Shown here piece by piece: positions 18,935 through 27,877 of a stretch of DNA of 64,000 bases. The position numbers and the translations under genes are program-made. The notes under the pieces were generated by a model, which was given only the letters and a program-made list of their open reading frames with translations, ran no database searches and was not told the DNA's origin. Origin of the DNA: an uncultured bacterium (GTDB lineage Bacteria > Desulfobacterota_D > UBA1144); contig CAJWZP010000002.1 in NCBI GenBank assembly GCA_913050325.1, forward strand, positions 1 to 64,000, in the 5' to 3' direction. Numbering within the stretch: position 1 is the first letter of the stretch; every line of letters starts with the position of its first letter.

Positions 18935-19709
18935 TTCATTATCTCATGACCTTTTTTTTCAACAATTATGTTCAGATGTAGATCATGTAATTTCTTTAAC
19001 TAATATAAAATCAATAGAAGAAAAATCATACAAAGAATGGGTAACTAATATTGATTATTTGGTTGAAGATTTTGTAATAAAAAAATTAAAAGCAAATTTT
19101 CCAAATTCAATCTTCATTTCAGAGGAGAGATCTAATGTTAAAGATTTATTAAGTAATGGAGAATCCATTACATGGATAGTAGATCCAATTGATGGAACAA
19201 ATAATCTCATTAAAAATTATCCATTCTATGCTCTTTCAATATGTGGAATAGTTGATAACGAAATGCAAATTGCATGTGTCTATGATATTTCTAGAAAAGA
19301 AATTTTTTATGCAGAAAAAGATAAAGGTTCTTTTTTAAATGGAAATAAGATATCCGTATCTTCTGTGGAAACATTAAAAAATTCTATAGTTGCTACAGGA
19401 TTTGTAATGTCTAAAGTAGACTATGCGGCTGAAAATTTTGAAAATTTAAAAAGAATTTTTTTTAAATGTAAATCTTTTCGTAGGCTTGGTTCAGCTGCAT
19501 TAGATTTAGCTTATCTAGCAACTGGCAGAGTTGATGCTTGTTGGTATAAAGGCCTTGAAAAGTGGGATTTTGCAGCAGGTTGTCTCTTAGTTTCTGAAGC
19601 GGGGGGCAAAATAACTTCTTTCAAAAACGAAAAATTTAATCTGAATTCGGATACTTTAATAGCGTCAAATTCACTGATTCATGATGATTTATCAGATCTA
19701 TTTGATTAA
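18909..19709 (+). CDS. Inositol monophosphatase family protein (second paralog)
   Basis: WIVDPIDGTNNLIKNYPFY; KWDFAAGCLLVSEAGG. Confidence 0.92.
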   Translation: MSIKEKINNSLSHDLFFQQLCSDVDHVISLTNIKSIEEKSYKEWVTNIDYLVEDFVIKKLKANFPNSIFISEERSNVKDLLSNGESITWIVDPIDGTNNLIKNYPFYALSICGIVDNEMQIACVYDISRKEIFYAEKDKGSFLNGNKISVSSVETLKNSIVATGFVMSKVDYAAENFENLKRIFFKCKSFRRLGSAALDLAYLATGRVDACWYKGLEKWDFAAGCLLVSEAGGKITSFKNEKFNLNSDTLIASNSLIHDDLSDLFD

Positions 19710-21460
19710 ATAAATTTAAAAAATTTTTTAATTTCTTCTTTACTGGGTAATGGTGACATTAAATGAATTGGATTAGATTCCATTGATCCTTTAGATGTAA
19801 TTCTACTTGTTATTTTAGGATAATAAGTTTGTAGTGGGTCTATAGGAACTACAAATACAGCAGGCTTTTTTTGATTCATTAAATTTAAAAATTTTTTATT
19901 TTTTTCAAAGTTTGGATTTAGCTTCATGAAGCTAATATTCCATGATTTAAACAATTTATCCCAGTTTGGAATACCTAGTAGGGTTTCCTTATCACAACCC
20001 ATGTAAGCACCTTTAAAATAATTTTTTTGTGTCATCCGTATGGATGCATAACCATTATCATCAAAAATAAATGTCTTAATATTCAAATTGTTAATACTAA
20101 CTGTACCAAATTCTTGCATATTCTGAGTGAGTCCTCCGTCACCTTCAATGTGTATTGTACGTTTATCTTTATCTGAAAAAGAAGCACCAATTGCACCAGA
20201 AAGTCCATAACCCATAGATGCTAATCCTTTATTGTTTGCAATCAATTGACCATATTTTTGAAGAAATGATTGCTGAAACGTTGTATAAGCACCTCCACTA
20301 CTACATGGGATTACTATGTCATTTTTAGTTAAAATATTTGAAAGTTTTTTATAAAAATCATAGGGTGAAATGTATTTTTTCCTTGTTTTATTATGCCTAT
20401 CATTTAGTGGATAATAGTTTTTTATACCTTTACAATATTTCATCCAATCAAAATTTCTACCAAGATCAAATTCTAATAAACTTTTTAAATACTCATTAGC
20501 ATCTGAATTAATTGGATACTTAACAAATGGATGTTTCTTTGTTAATTCTTTTTTATCTATATCAACTTGTATAATATCACCATTTTTAATGAATTCACGC
20601 CAATTGAATCCACTTTGCTGTAAACCTAGCCTGGTCCCTAATGCTATCAACAAATCAGATTGTTGAATTATGATATTTGAATGCCTTTGACCCCAAGTAT
20701 TAGGTCTACCAAAATAATTATTTGCTGTCGAGCAAATTCTATCAGCTGCATTCCATGTTGTAAAAATAGGAATATCTAATTTGGTTAATTTCTTCTGTAA
20801 CTTTGAGGCGACAAATCTTGAAATACCGCCTCCTAAAAGAATAGATGGCCTTTTAGCGTTTTTAATCATGTTAATATGATTTGACATTAATTGTTTTCTA
20901 ATTTTTGGTTTTGAAATTATTTTAATTTTTTTAGGTATTTTAAAATTCACATTGGCACCTTGCACATCGAGGGGTATTTCCATAAAAACAGGGCCTTTTC
21001 TTCCAGTAAAAGATTTTTTTATGATTTTATCAAGCTCATTATCTGATAAGGGTTTATGAAACCTCTTTGATAATTTTGTAATATTTTTAACTATGCCATG
21101 CCCATCAATTTCTTGAATACCTCTTTGTATCAAATCTCCGTTGGATAAATCCTCTCTCTTAACTTGACCACCAATAACTAATAATTCTCTACTTTCTAAA
21201 AATGCTCCTGCAATTGAAGTAACAATATTAGTTAACCCTGGACCTGCTGTGACAAGTGCAAATGCTTTTTTATTATTTAAATTTAATTCATTAAAGTATT
21301 CCGATGCAATACCCGCAGCTACTTCATGAATTATGGGAATACAGCTAAAATGAGTCCTGAAGCTATTTTGTAGATGCATTATATTTCCACCCGAAAGGTA
21401 AAAGCAATGAGTATATCCATTTTTTTTCAGATACTTCGCAAGATAGTCACTGTATTTCAT
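19706..21460 (-). CDS. Thiamine-pyrophosphate-dependent enzyme, acetolactate-synthase-like
   Basis: HEVAAGIASEYF catalytic Glu region, ALVTAGPGLTNIVTSIAGAFLES, IEGDGGLTQNMQEF...FDDNGYASIRMTQ (GDG-DN TPP motif). Confidence 0.9.
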   Translation of the reverse strand: MKYSDYLAKYLKKNGYTHCFYLSGGNIMHLQNSFRTHFSCIPIIHEVAAGIASEYFNELNLNNKKAFALVTAGPGLTNIVTSIAGAFLESRELLVIGGQVKREDLSNGDLIQRGIQEIDGHGIVKNITKLSKRFHKPLSDNELDKIIKKSFTGRKGPVFMEIPLDVQGANVNFKIPKKIKIISKPKIRKQLMSNHINMIKNAKRPSILLGGGISRFVASKLQKKLTKLDIPIFTTWNAADRICSTANNYFGRPNTWGQRHSNIIIQQSDLLIALGTRLGLQQSGFNWREFIKNGDIIQVDIDKKELTKKHPFVKYPINSDANEYLKSLLEFDLGRNFDWMKYCKGIKNYYPLNDRHNKTRKKYISPYDFYKKLSNILTKNDIVIPCSSGGAYTTFQQSFLQKYGQLIANNKGLASMGYGLSGAIGASFSDKDKRTIHIEGDGGLTQNMQEFGTVSINNLNIKTFIFDDNGYASIRMTQKNYFKGAYMGCDKETLLGIPNWDKLFKSWNISFMKLNPNFEKNKKFLNLMNQKKPAVFVVPIDPLQTYYPKITSRITSKGSMESNPIHLMSPLPSKEEIKKFFKFI

Positions 21461-21565
21461 TCGTAAAATTTTAAATGATTTGGTTTTGATTGTATAGGAT
21501 AAAATTAAAACTTATGATATATTAATGAAAGTTTTTTATTCTAAGATTTTATTTAAGGATTTATT

Positions 21566-22357
21566 TTGAATCAACTTGAAAGGAATATGCTTAATGTTTT
21601 GTCTGAACTTAAAAATGAGTTCAATATTTTAGGTATAAAAGCAGAATTTGAGGCGGAAGGGACTCGTAATGATGACCTTTTGAGACTATCAGATGTGGTA
21701 AAAAGATCCGATTTAGACTTAGTAATTAAGATAGGCGGTTGTGAAGCGATAAGTGATCTTATAAATTGTAAAAAAATTGGTGCAGAAAGAATTGTTGCCC
21801 CAATGATAGAATCAAATTTTGCATTAACCAAATATATTGATTCAATTAATAAAGTATTTGATGAGGATGAGATATCAGATATTTCTTTTTTTATTAATCT
21901 TGAAACAATAAGCGCAATGAACATTATAGATGAGTTAATTTCAACTTCATTAAAATCTAAAATTATTGATGGATTTGTTTTAGGCCGTGTTGACTTCACA
22001 GGTTCTATGGGTTTTGGAAGAGATGATATTAATTCCGATGAAATCTTAAACCATGCAAAGAATTTTTGTTCAAAATTAAATAAAAATTCATTAACTTCGG
22101 TTGTTGGAGGTGGAATCTCTAAAGAATCATCTGAATTTATAAAAGTTTTAAATCAGAACCATTCTCTTTATTCTTTTGAAACTAGAAAAGTTCTATTTCC
22201 CTCTGAGGCCGTTAATATTGACTATGAGAGAGCCATAGATTTAGCGGTGACATTTGAACTATATTATCTTAAAAATAAATTCAATTACTATAATAAAATT
22301 TCTAATGAGGATACTGTTAGAATTGAAATGTTAGAAAAAAGAGTTGGCAATAAATAA
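21566..22357 (+). CDS. HpcH/HpaI aldolase/citrate lyase family protein
   Basis: DLVIKIGGCEAISDL..KKIGAERIVAPMIES, INLETISAM, DGFVLGRVDFTGSMG. Confidence 0.75.
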   Translation: MNQLERNMLNVLSELKNEFNILGIKAEFEAEGTRNDDLLRLSDVVKRSDLDLVIKIGGCEAISDLINCKKIGAERIVAPMIESNFALTKYIDSINKVFDEDEISDISFFINLETISAMNIIDELISTSLKSKIIDGFVLGRVDFTGSMGFGRDDINSDEILNHAKNFCSKLNKNSLTSVVGGGISKESSEFIKVLNQNHSLYSFETRKVLFPSEAVNIDYERAIDLAVTFELYYLKNKFNYYNKISNEDTVRIEMLEKRVGNK

Positions 22358-23248
22358 TTAAACGGCTATTTCATCTATATTAATTTTGTTTTTAAATTTT
22401 TTCAAATAATCATAAACTATCTTTATTGAATTATTAATATTGACAAATTCATGATTACCGATTGTATTTTGTAATTTTTGATTATTACCACCATACTTTG
22501 TTTCAATCTTCTCATTGTTTACTATTAAATTTAAATCTTTATTTGAAACTTGCTTAACGATATTAGCGATTTCAATTAATTCCAATGCTCTTGATGAGCA
22601 AAGATTATAATCACCATTGGGATATGTGTTAGTAATAAATTTATTTGTAACCTCACAAATATCATTAACATAAGTAAAATCAAATAGCGCATTTTGATTA
22701 ATTACTAAGTCCAAATCAAAAATAGCTTTTACACATATATTTGGGATGAACCGGTATCTCCAATTATCTAATTCTCCAAAGACTCCAAAAAGTCTCAAAT
22801 TATAAATTTTATTATGATTTTTTGCATAATTATTCATTATTATTTTTGATAAACCATAGGGATCGGTTGGAATCTTATTTCCAATATCATTTTCTGATAT
22901 TTTTTCAAACCACATTTCACGAGGGTATTCAGCACCTGAACCGAAATAAATTAATTTATCTACTTTATCTATGTTCCTTAAAAGATTAAAAAACATAGTG
23001 ATATTATTATTTAGTTGAAGATCTAAATCTTTACTATTTATGTCCCTAGGATGAAAATGGTGATTTGCCGTATGAACTATTACATCTATTTGATTTAGCA
23101 TTAAAAAATTATCTACCATTGTTGAATTTGATAGGTTCAATTCTTTTGAGGAAGGAGTATAAATTTTATAATCGGTCGACCATTCAAAGAAATCTTTTAG
23201 TGATTCACCAATAAATCCTGATCCACCCGTGATAAGTATTTTTAGCAT
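22358..23248 (-). CDS. NAD-dependent epimerase/dehydratase (extended SDR)
   Basis: ILITGGSGFIGESL; DPYGLSKIIMNNY (YxxxK). Confidence 0.9.
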   Translation of the reverse strand: MLKILITGGSGFIGESLKDFFEWSTDYKIYTPSSKELNLSNSTMVDNFLMLNQIDVIVHTANHHFHPRDINSKDLDLQLNNNITMFFNLLRNIDKVDKLIYFGSGAEYPREMWFEKISENDIGNKIPTDPYGLSKIIMNNYAKNHNKIYNLRLFGVFGELDNWRYRFIPNICVKAIFDLDLVINQNALFDFTYVNDICEVTNKFITNTYPNGDYNLCSSRALELIEIANIVKQVSNKDLNLIVNNEKIETKYGGNNQKLQNTIGNHEFVNINNSIKIVYDYLKKFKNKINIDEIAV

Positions 23249-23296
23249 TAATTAATATAATATACATTTTGGATTAAATGCAAAATTTAATCTATT

Positions 23297-24787
23297 ATGT
23301 TAGTTATGTTTAAGAGCTTTAATCTTTCTTATTGTTTTTATATAGGAATTTTTTTATTTCTATCCTATATACGATTTTATGGTTTGACATTAGATTCGGT
23401 TACTTGGGATGAGGCAACTTATATGATTGCGGGTAGATATATTACTGAAGGCTTAATACCTTATAAAGATTTTTTAGAATTAAAGCCACCTTTGACTTTT
23501 TTTATATATTCCATCCCGTCTTTTATTGATCAAAATTCATTTATTATTTTTAGAATTTTTGGATATTTATTTTTATTCTTAACAGCAATTATATTATTTA
23601 GAATTTTAATCAAGAATCAAAACCATAAAATTTCATTTTATTTAGTTTTATTGTTTGTTTCAATTATGAATTATCACTTCTGGTTATGTAATACTACAGA
23701 GTTAATCAGTCTACCTTTTTTACTTCTTTCCTATATTTTCTATAAAGACAAAAAATTTTTTTCATCAGGTTTAATGATATCATTTGCAACTTTAATTAGA
23801 ATTAATTTCTCAGTTTTAGTTTTAGCCTTAGTCAGTGAGATAATTTTTAGAATTTATAAAAAAAATTATAACATCAAAGATTTAATAAGATTTGGTATAG
23901 GAGGCTTGCTTCCTTTACTTCTTTTTATCATTTATTTTTTTATGAATGATGCAATTTTAGATTTTAAAATTTCAAATTTTGATATTTTTATTGCATATTC
24001 AGGTGAAAATACTTTTTATGAAGGGTTTTATAATTTTTTCAAGGCAATATTTAAATTAAATTATTTTTATTATTATGTTTTTCTTCCTTTTACGTTTCTA
24101 ATTATAATTTCTTTTTTTGAAAATAATAAAATTAATACCTTATTATCGATTTATATATTTTCTATATCTATTTCAATAATAGTAAGTGGTCATTCCTATT
24201 CGCACCATTTTATTCAATTAATTCCTTTTTTAATAATATATTTAAGCACTAAGAATTTTTCTAATTCAAATTTTCTTTTAAGTTCAAAAAAAATAATTTT
24301 ATATCTTTCCATATTCATAAGTTTCACTATCTCTACAGTTGATAATATAAATCTAATTATTAAAAATAAAAATATAAGTGAATATCATTTGTATAATAGA
24401 GTAATAAATTTAATTAAAGACCAAGATCGTCCGATAACATTATTAGCTCTTGATTATCCAATAATTGATTGGAAATTAAATCCTAAAAGAATTACAAAAA
24501 TTATTCATACCCCATCAATCTTTAGAAATACTACAGACAAAAGATTATTACCATATATTGAAAATAATATTTTTGAACGAAATTATATAGATAGTTTGTT
24601 TGAGTTAAGACCCGATATTATCATTTGTTCTGTTCGAATCTGTGAGGAAGATAGAAAAAATTATAAAAGTGAGAAGATCAAAAAATTAATTTCTAACTAT
24701 AAAGAAATATATCGTGAAAAAGATGTTTCTAGGTGGGAATATACTCAAACAGGCACAATTATTGTGTATAAACTGGATAGCTATTAA
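23297..24787 (+). CDS. GT-C family glycosyltransferase (ArnT/GT39-like)
   Basis: SVTWDEATYMIAGRYITEGLIPYKDFLELKPPLTFFIY first-loop D-E motif; multiple TMs. Confidence 0.82.
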   Translation: MLVMFKSFNLSYCFYIGIFLFLSYIRFYGLTLDSVTWDEATYMIAGRYITEGLIPYKDFLELKPPLTFFIYSIPSFIDQNSFIIFRIFGYLFLFLTAIILFRILIKNQNHKISFYLVLLFVSIMNYHFWLCNTTELISLPFLLLSYIFYKDKKFFSSGLMISFATLIRINFSVLVLALVSEIIFRIYKKNYNIKDLIRFGIGGLLPLLLFIIYFFMNDAILDFKISNFDIFIAYSGENTFYEGFYNFFKAIFKLNYFYYYVFLPFTFLIIISFFENNKINTLLSIYIFSISISIIVSGHSYSHHFIQLIPFLIIYLSTKNFSNSNFLLSSKKIILYLSIFISFTISTVDNINLIIKNKNISEYHLYNRVINLIKDQDRPITLLALDYPIIDWKLNPKRITKIIHTPSIFRNTTDKRLLPYIENNIFERNYIDSLFELRPDIIICSVRICEEDRKNYKSEKIKKLISNYKEIYREKDVSRWEYTQTGTIIVYKLDSY

Positions 24788-24812
24788 AATATTCTAGGAT
24801 ATTATTAACTAA

Positions 24813-25583
24813 ATGAAATGTGTAATATTAGCCGGTGGTAAAGGAACTAGACTATCAGAAGAAACAAATCTTCTTCCCAAGCCAATGATTGAAATAGGTG
24901 GAAAACCTATTTTATGGCATATAATGAAAATTTATTCTTCTTATGGCATAAATGAATTTATTATTTGTGCAGGATATAAATCAAATATCATAAAAGATTA
25001 TTTTATTAATTATAATGCTAACAATTCTTCTTTACATATTGATTTGGAGTCTAATGATATAACATTTGAAACTTCGCATAGTGAAAATTGGAAAATATCA
25101 ATAATTGATACAGGTTTAGAAACTAATACTGGTGGAAGGCTTAAATTGATTAATAACTATATAAAAGAAGAAAATTTCTTGATGACATATGGAGATGGGG
25201 TCGGTGACATTAAAATTGATGAATTAATTAAATTTCATAATAATCATGGAAAATTAGTTACGCTCACGGCTACTGTTCCTGAAGGAAGATTTGGTGCTAT
25301 AAATATTGATGGCGACAAGATCCATAGTATAAAAGAAAAGTTAGATACAGCTGATAAATTTATAAATGGTGGTTTTTTTGTAATCAACAAAAAGGCACTA
25401 TCTTATGTAGATAACTTAAATCAGCAGTGGGAAATGGAGCCATTATCTAAGATTGCTGCTGATGGTCAATTGATGGCTTATAAACATAGAGGTTTTTGGA
25501 AGGCGATGGACCATTTAAGAGATAAAGTTCAGTTAGATGATTTAGCAAGCCAAGAGAATCCACCATGGAAAAAGTGGAAATAA
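24813..25583 (+). CDS. rfbF: Glucose-1-phosphate cytidylyltransferase
   Basis: MKCVILAGGKGTRLSEETNLLPKPMIEIGGKPILWHIMKIYSSYG; FWKAMDHLRDK. Confidence 0.95.
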   Translation: MKCVILAGGKGTRLSEETNLLPKPMIEIGGKPILWHIMKIYSSYGINEFIICAGYKSNIIKDYFINYNANNSSLHIDLESNDITFETSHSENWKISIIDTGLETNTGGRLKLINNYIKEENFLMTYGDGVGDIKIDELIKFHNNHGKLVTLTATVPEGRFGAINIDGDKIHSIKEKLDTADKFINGGFFVINKKALSYVDNLNQQWEMEPLSKIAADGQLMAYKHRGFWKAMDHLRDKVQLDDLASQENPPWKKWK

Positions 25584-25586
25584 AAT

Positions 25587-26636
25587 ATGTTAAAAGGATT
25601 TTATAAAAATAAAAAAATTTTGGTCACTGGACATACAGGATTTAAAGGTTCCTGGCTTTCATTAGTTTTAAAAAATTTTGACGCTCATGTTTATGGTATT
25701 TCTCTTAAACCTGAGGATAAAAGGGGAAATTTATATAATATTTTAAAATTAAATCAAAAAATAAATTCATACTATATTGATTTGAGAGATATTAAAAAGC
25801 TAGAAAAAGTAATCGAAAAAATAAAGCCTGATATTGTATTTCATTTAGCTGCTCAGCCATTGGTTTTTGAATCTTATAGAAATCCTTTAGATACAATAGA
25901 GTCCAATATAAATGGTTTGTGTAATTTATTAAATATATTAAGAAACAATAAGAACTTAAAATCATTTTTAAATGTTACAACTGATAAATGTTATGAAAAC
26001 AACGAGGTAGGTAAGCCTTTTAAAGAATCTGATAGACTAGGTGGTGATGATATATATTCTGCCAGCAAAGCATGTTCAGAGATATTAACTAAATCCTATT
26101 TTAAAAGTTTTTATTCACATAATAAAATTGGTTTTGCTACTGCAAGAGCAGGCAATATAATAGGCGGAGGTGATTTCGGAATGGATAGAATAATTCCTGA
26201 TTTTATCGAATCTATTGAAAAAAATAAATATTTATCAGTAAGAAGTCCATTATCGATAAGACCATGGCAACATATTTTTGATGTCATTAATGGATATTTG
26301 CTTTTAATGAAAAAAACTTTTGAAAATGGAAATAATTTTGATTCATTTAATTTTTCTCCAAGTTATAGAAAATTTCAAAATGTGAAATATATTGTTACTA
26401 ATATGTCTAAGATTTTAAATTTTAATAAAATTAAGTTTTCTAAGGTTAATAAAAATTTTAAAGAATCAAAAATATTAAAGTTAAACTCCACAAAAGCTAA
26501 AAAAAAGCTTGGTTGGACAACTCAATATAATATTAATGAAACTCTTGAAAAAACAGCTAATTGGTACCTAGCATATATGAAAAAACAAGATATGTACGAT
26601 TATTCCTTGAACGAAGTTAAAAAATTTTTTAAGTAA
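25587..26636 (+). CDS. rfbG: CDP-glucose 4,6-dehydratase
   Basis: KKILVTGHTGFKGSWLSLVL; FHLAAQPLVFESYRNPLDT; NVTTDKCYEN; ARAGNIIGGGDF; RPWQHIFD. Confidence 0.95.
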   Translation: MLKGFYKNKKILVTGHTGFKGSWLSLVLKNFDAHVYGISLKPEDKRGNLYNILKLNQKINSYYIDLRDIKKLEKVIEKIKPDIVFHLAAQPLVFESYRNPLDTIESNINGLCNLLNILRNNKNLKSFLNVTTDKCYENNEVGKPFKESDRLGGDDIYSASKACSEILTKSYFKSFYSHNKIGFATARAGNIIGGGDFGMDRIIPDFIESIEKNKYLSVRSPLSIRPWQHIFDVINGYLLLMKKTFENGNNFDSFNFSPSYRKFQNVKYIVTNMSKILNFNKIKFSKVNKNFKESKILKLNSTKAKKKLGWTTQYNINETLEKTANWYLAYMKKQDMYDYSLNEVKKFFK

Positions 26637-27837
26637 AATCTTCTATAAAGCTATCTATGGTTTTATGAAGTCTTTTAAACATTGCATCTGTCATGCCATG
26701 GTGAACAGGCAATAGAACTCCTTTTTTCATTACGTTATCTGAATTTGGTAACTCTTTAAGTTTTCCTTTGTATATAACATTTTTCATCATCGGTTGTCTG
26801 AGAATATTTCCTGTAAAAACTACTCTTGTTTGAATGTTTTGTTTTTCCAAATATATTTGAAAGTCTTTTCTTGAAAAAGGTGCATTTTCCTTTATTAATA
26901 CTGGAAAAGCCAACCAGGCAGTACTAGCATTTTTTATTTCTTCAGGGTTGGTAAAATATTTCTCATATTTTTTAAAAAAATTACATTGTTTTATAAAATT
27001 TTTTTGTCTAATCTTGATATTTTTATTTAAATTTTTTAATTGAACAAGTCCAAAAGCCGCACCAATCTCACTTCCTTCTAAGTTGTAACCAATAGTTTCA
27101 AAAACAAATTTAGCATCATAATCAATCTTTCCTAGTTTGATGTTAAATCTATTTTCAATTGCTTCACTTTTTTCATCAAATAGCGATGAACTTCTACCCC
27201 ATGATCTAAGCAATTTTGCCCTCTCAATAGCTTTTTTGTTATTTAACGTAAGTGCCCCACCATTCCCTGCACAGTTAATAATATGTGATCCATAAAAACT
27301 AGTAATAGACATGTCTGAATAATGTCCAGATGAAACACCATTGATTTTGGCTCCTAATGTATCTGCGGAATCTTCAATAACTAATAAATTATGTTTATTT
27401 GCAATTTTTCTTATTAATTTCCAATCACACAAATTACCCATAAGGTTAGGAGCTAATATAGCAGCAGTTTTTTTTGTAATTTTTTTTTCAATTAAATTAG
27501 CGTTAATACAAAATGTATTTGGTTCAACGTCAACAAATACAGGTACTAAATCATTTTTTACTAAACACCCTACACTGGTACTAAAAGTCAGGGCAGGGGT
27601 AATAACCTCACTTTTCTTTGGTATGCCTAAGGCTTCTATTCCAATATATAATGCTGATGATCCTGAATTTACAAAAAGACCATATTTTTTATTAAATAAA
27701 TTTGCTATTTTTGATTCAAATTTTCGTGCGTTTTTACCCATCTGTGTTGAACGATTAAGGCATTTAACAACAGCATCAATCTCTTCTTTACCATAAACAG
27801 TTTTAGCATAAGATATATTTTCTTGTTTCAATTTCAT
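26629..27837 (-). CDS. rfbH: DegT/DnrJ/EryC1/StrS family, RfbH-like 3-dehydrase
   Basis: GLFVNSGSSALYIGIEALGI; SFYGSH (His at the usual PLP-Lys position); YNLEGSEIGAAFGLVQLKNL. Confidence 0.85.
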   Translation of the reverse strand: MKLKQENISYAKTVYGKEEIDAVVKCLNRSTQMGKNARKFESKIANLFNKKYGLFVNSGSSALYIGIEALGIPKKSEVITPALTFSTSVGCLVKNDLVPVFVDVEPNTFCINANLIEKKITKKTAAILAPNLMGNLCDWKLIRKIANKHNLLVIEDSADTLGAKINGVSSGHYSDMSITSFYGSHIINCAGNGGALTLNNKKAIERAKLLRSWGRSSSLFDEKSEAIENRFNIKLGKIDYDAKFVFETIGYNLEGSEIGAAFGLVQLKNLNKNIKIRQKNFIKQCNFFKKYEKYFTNPEEIKNASTAWLAFPVLIKENAPFSRKDFQIYLEKQNIQTRVVFTGNILRQPMMKNVIYKGKLKELPNSDNVMKKGVLLPVHHGMTDAMFKRLHKTIDSFIEDFT

Positions 27838-27877
27838 AAATCCTAGAATTAAAAGTGACTGATTTAATTATTACTGA

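Noticed and set aside
21571-21999. 142-aa ORF antisense to the HpcH/HpaI aldolase
   Set aside because: Shadow ORF inside a supported CDS, Ser/Ile-rich without family signature.
27341-27796. 151-aa ORF antisense to rfbH
   Set aside because: Lies fully within a well-supported gene on the opposite strand with no family motif.
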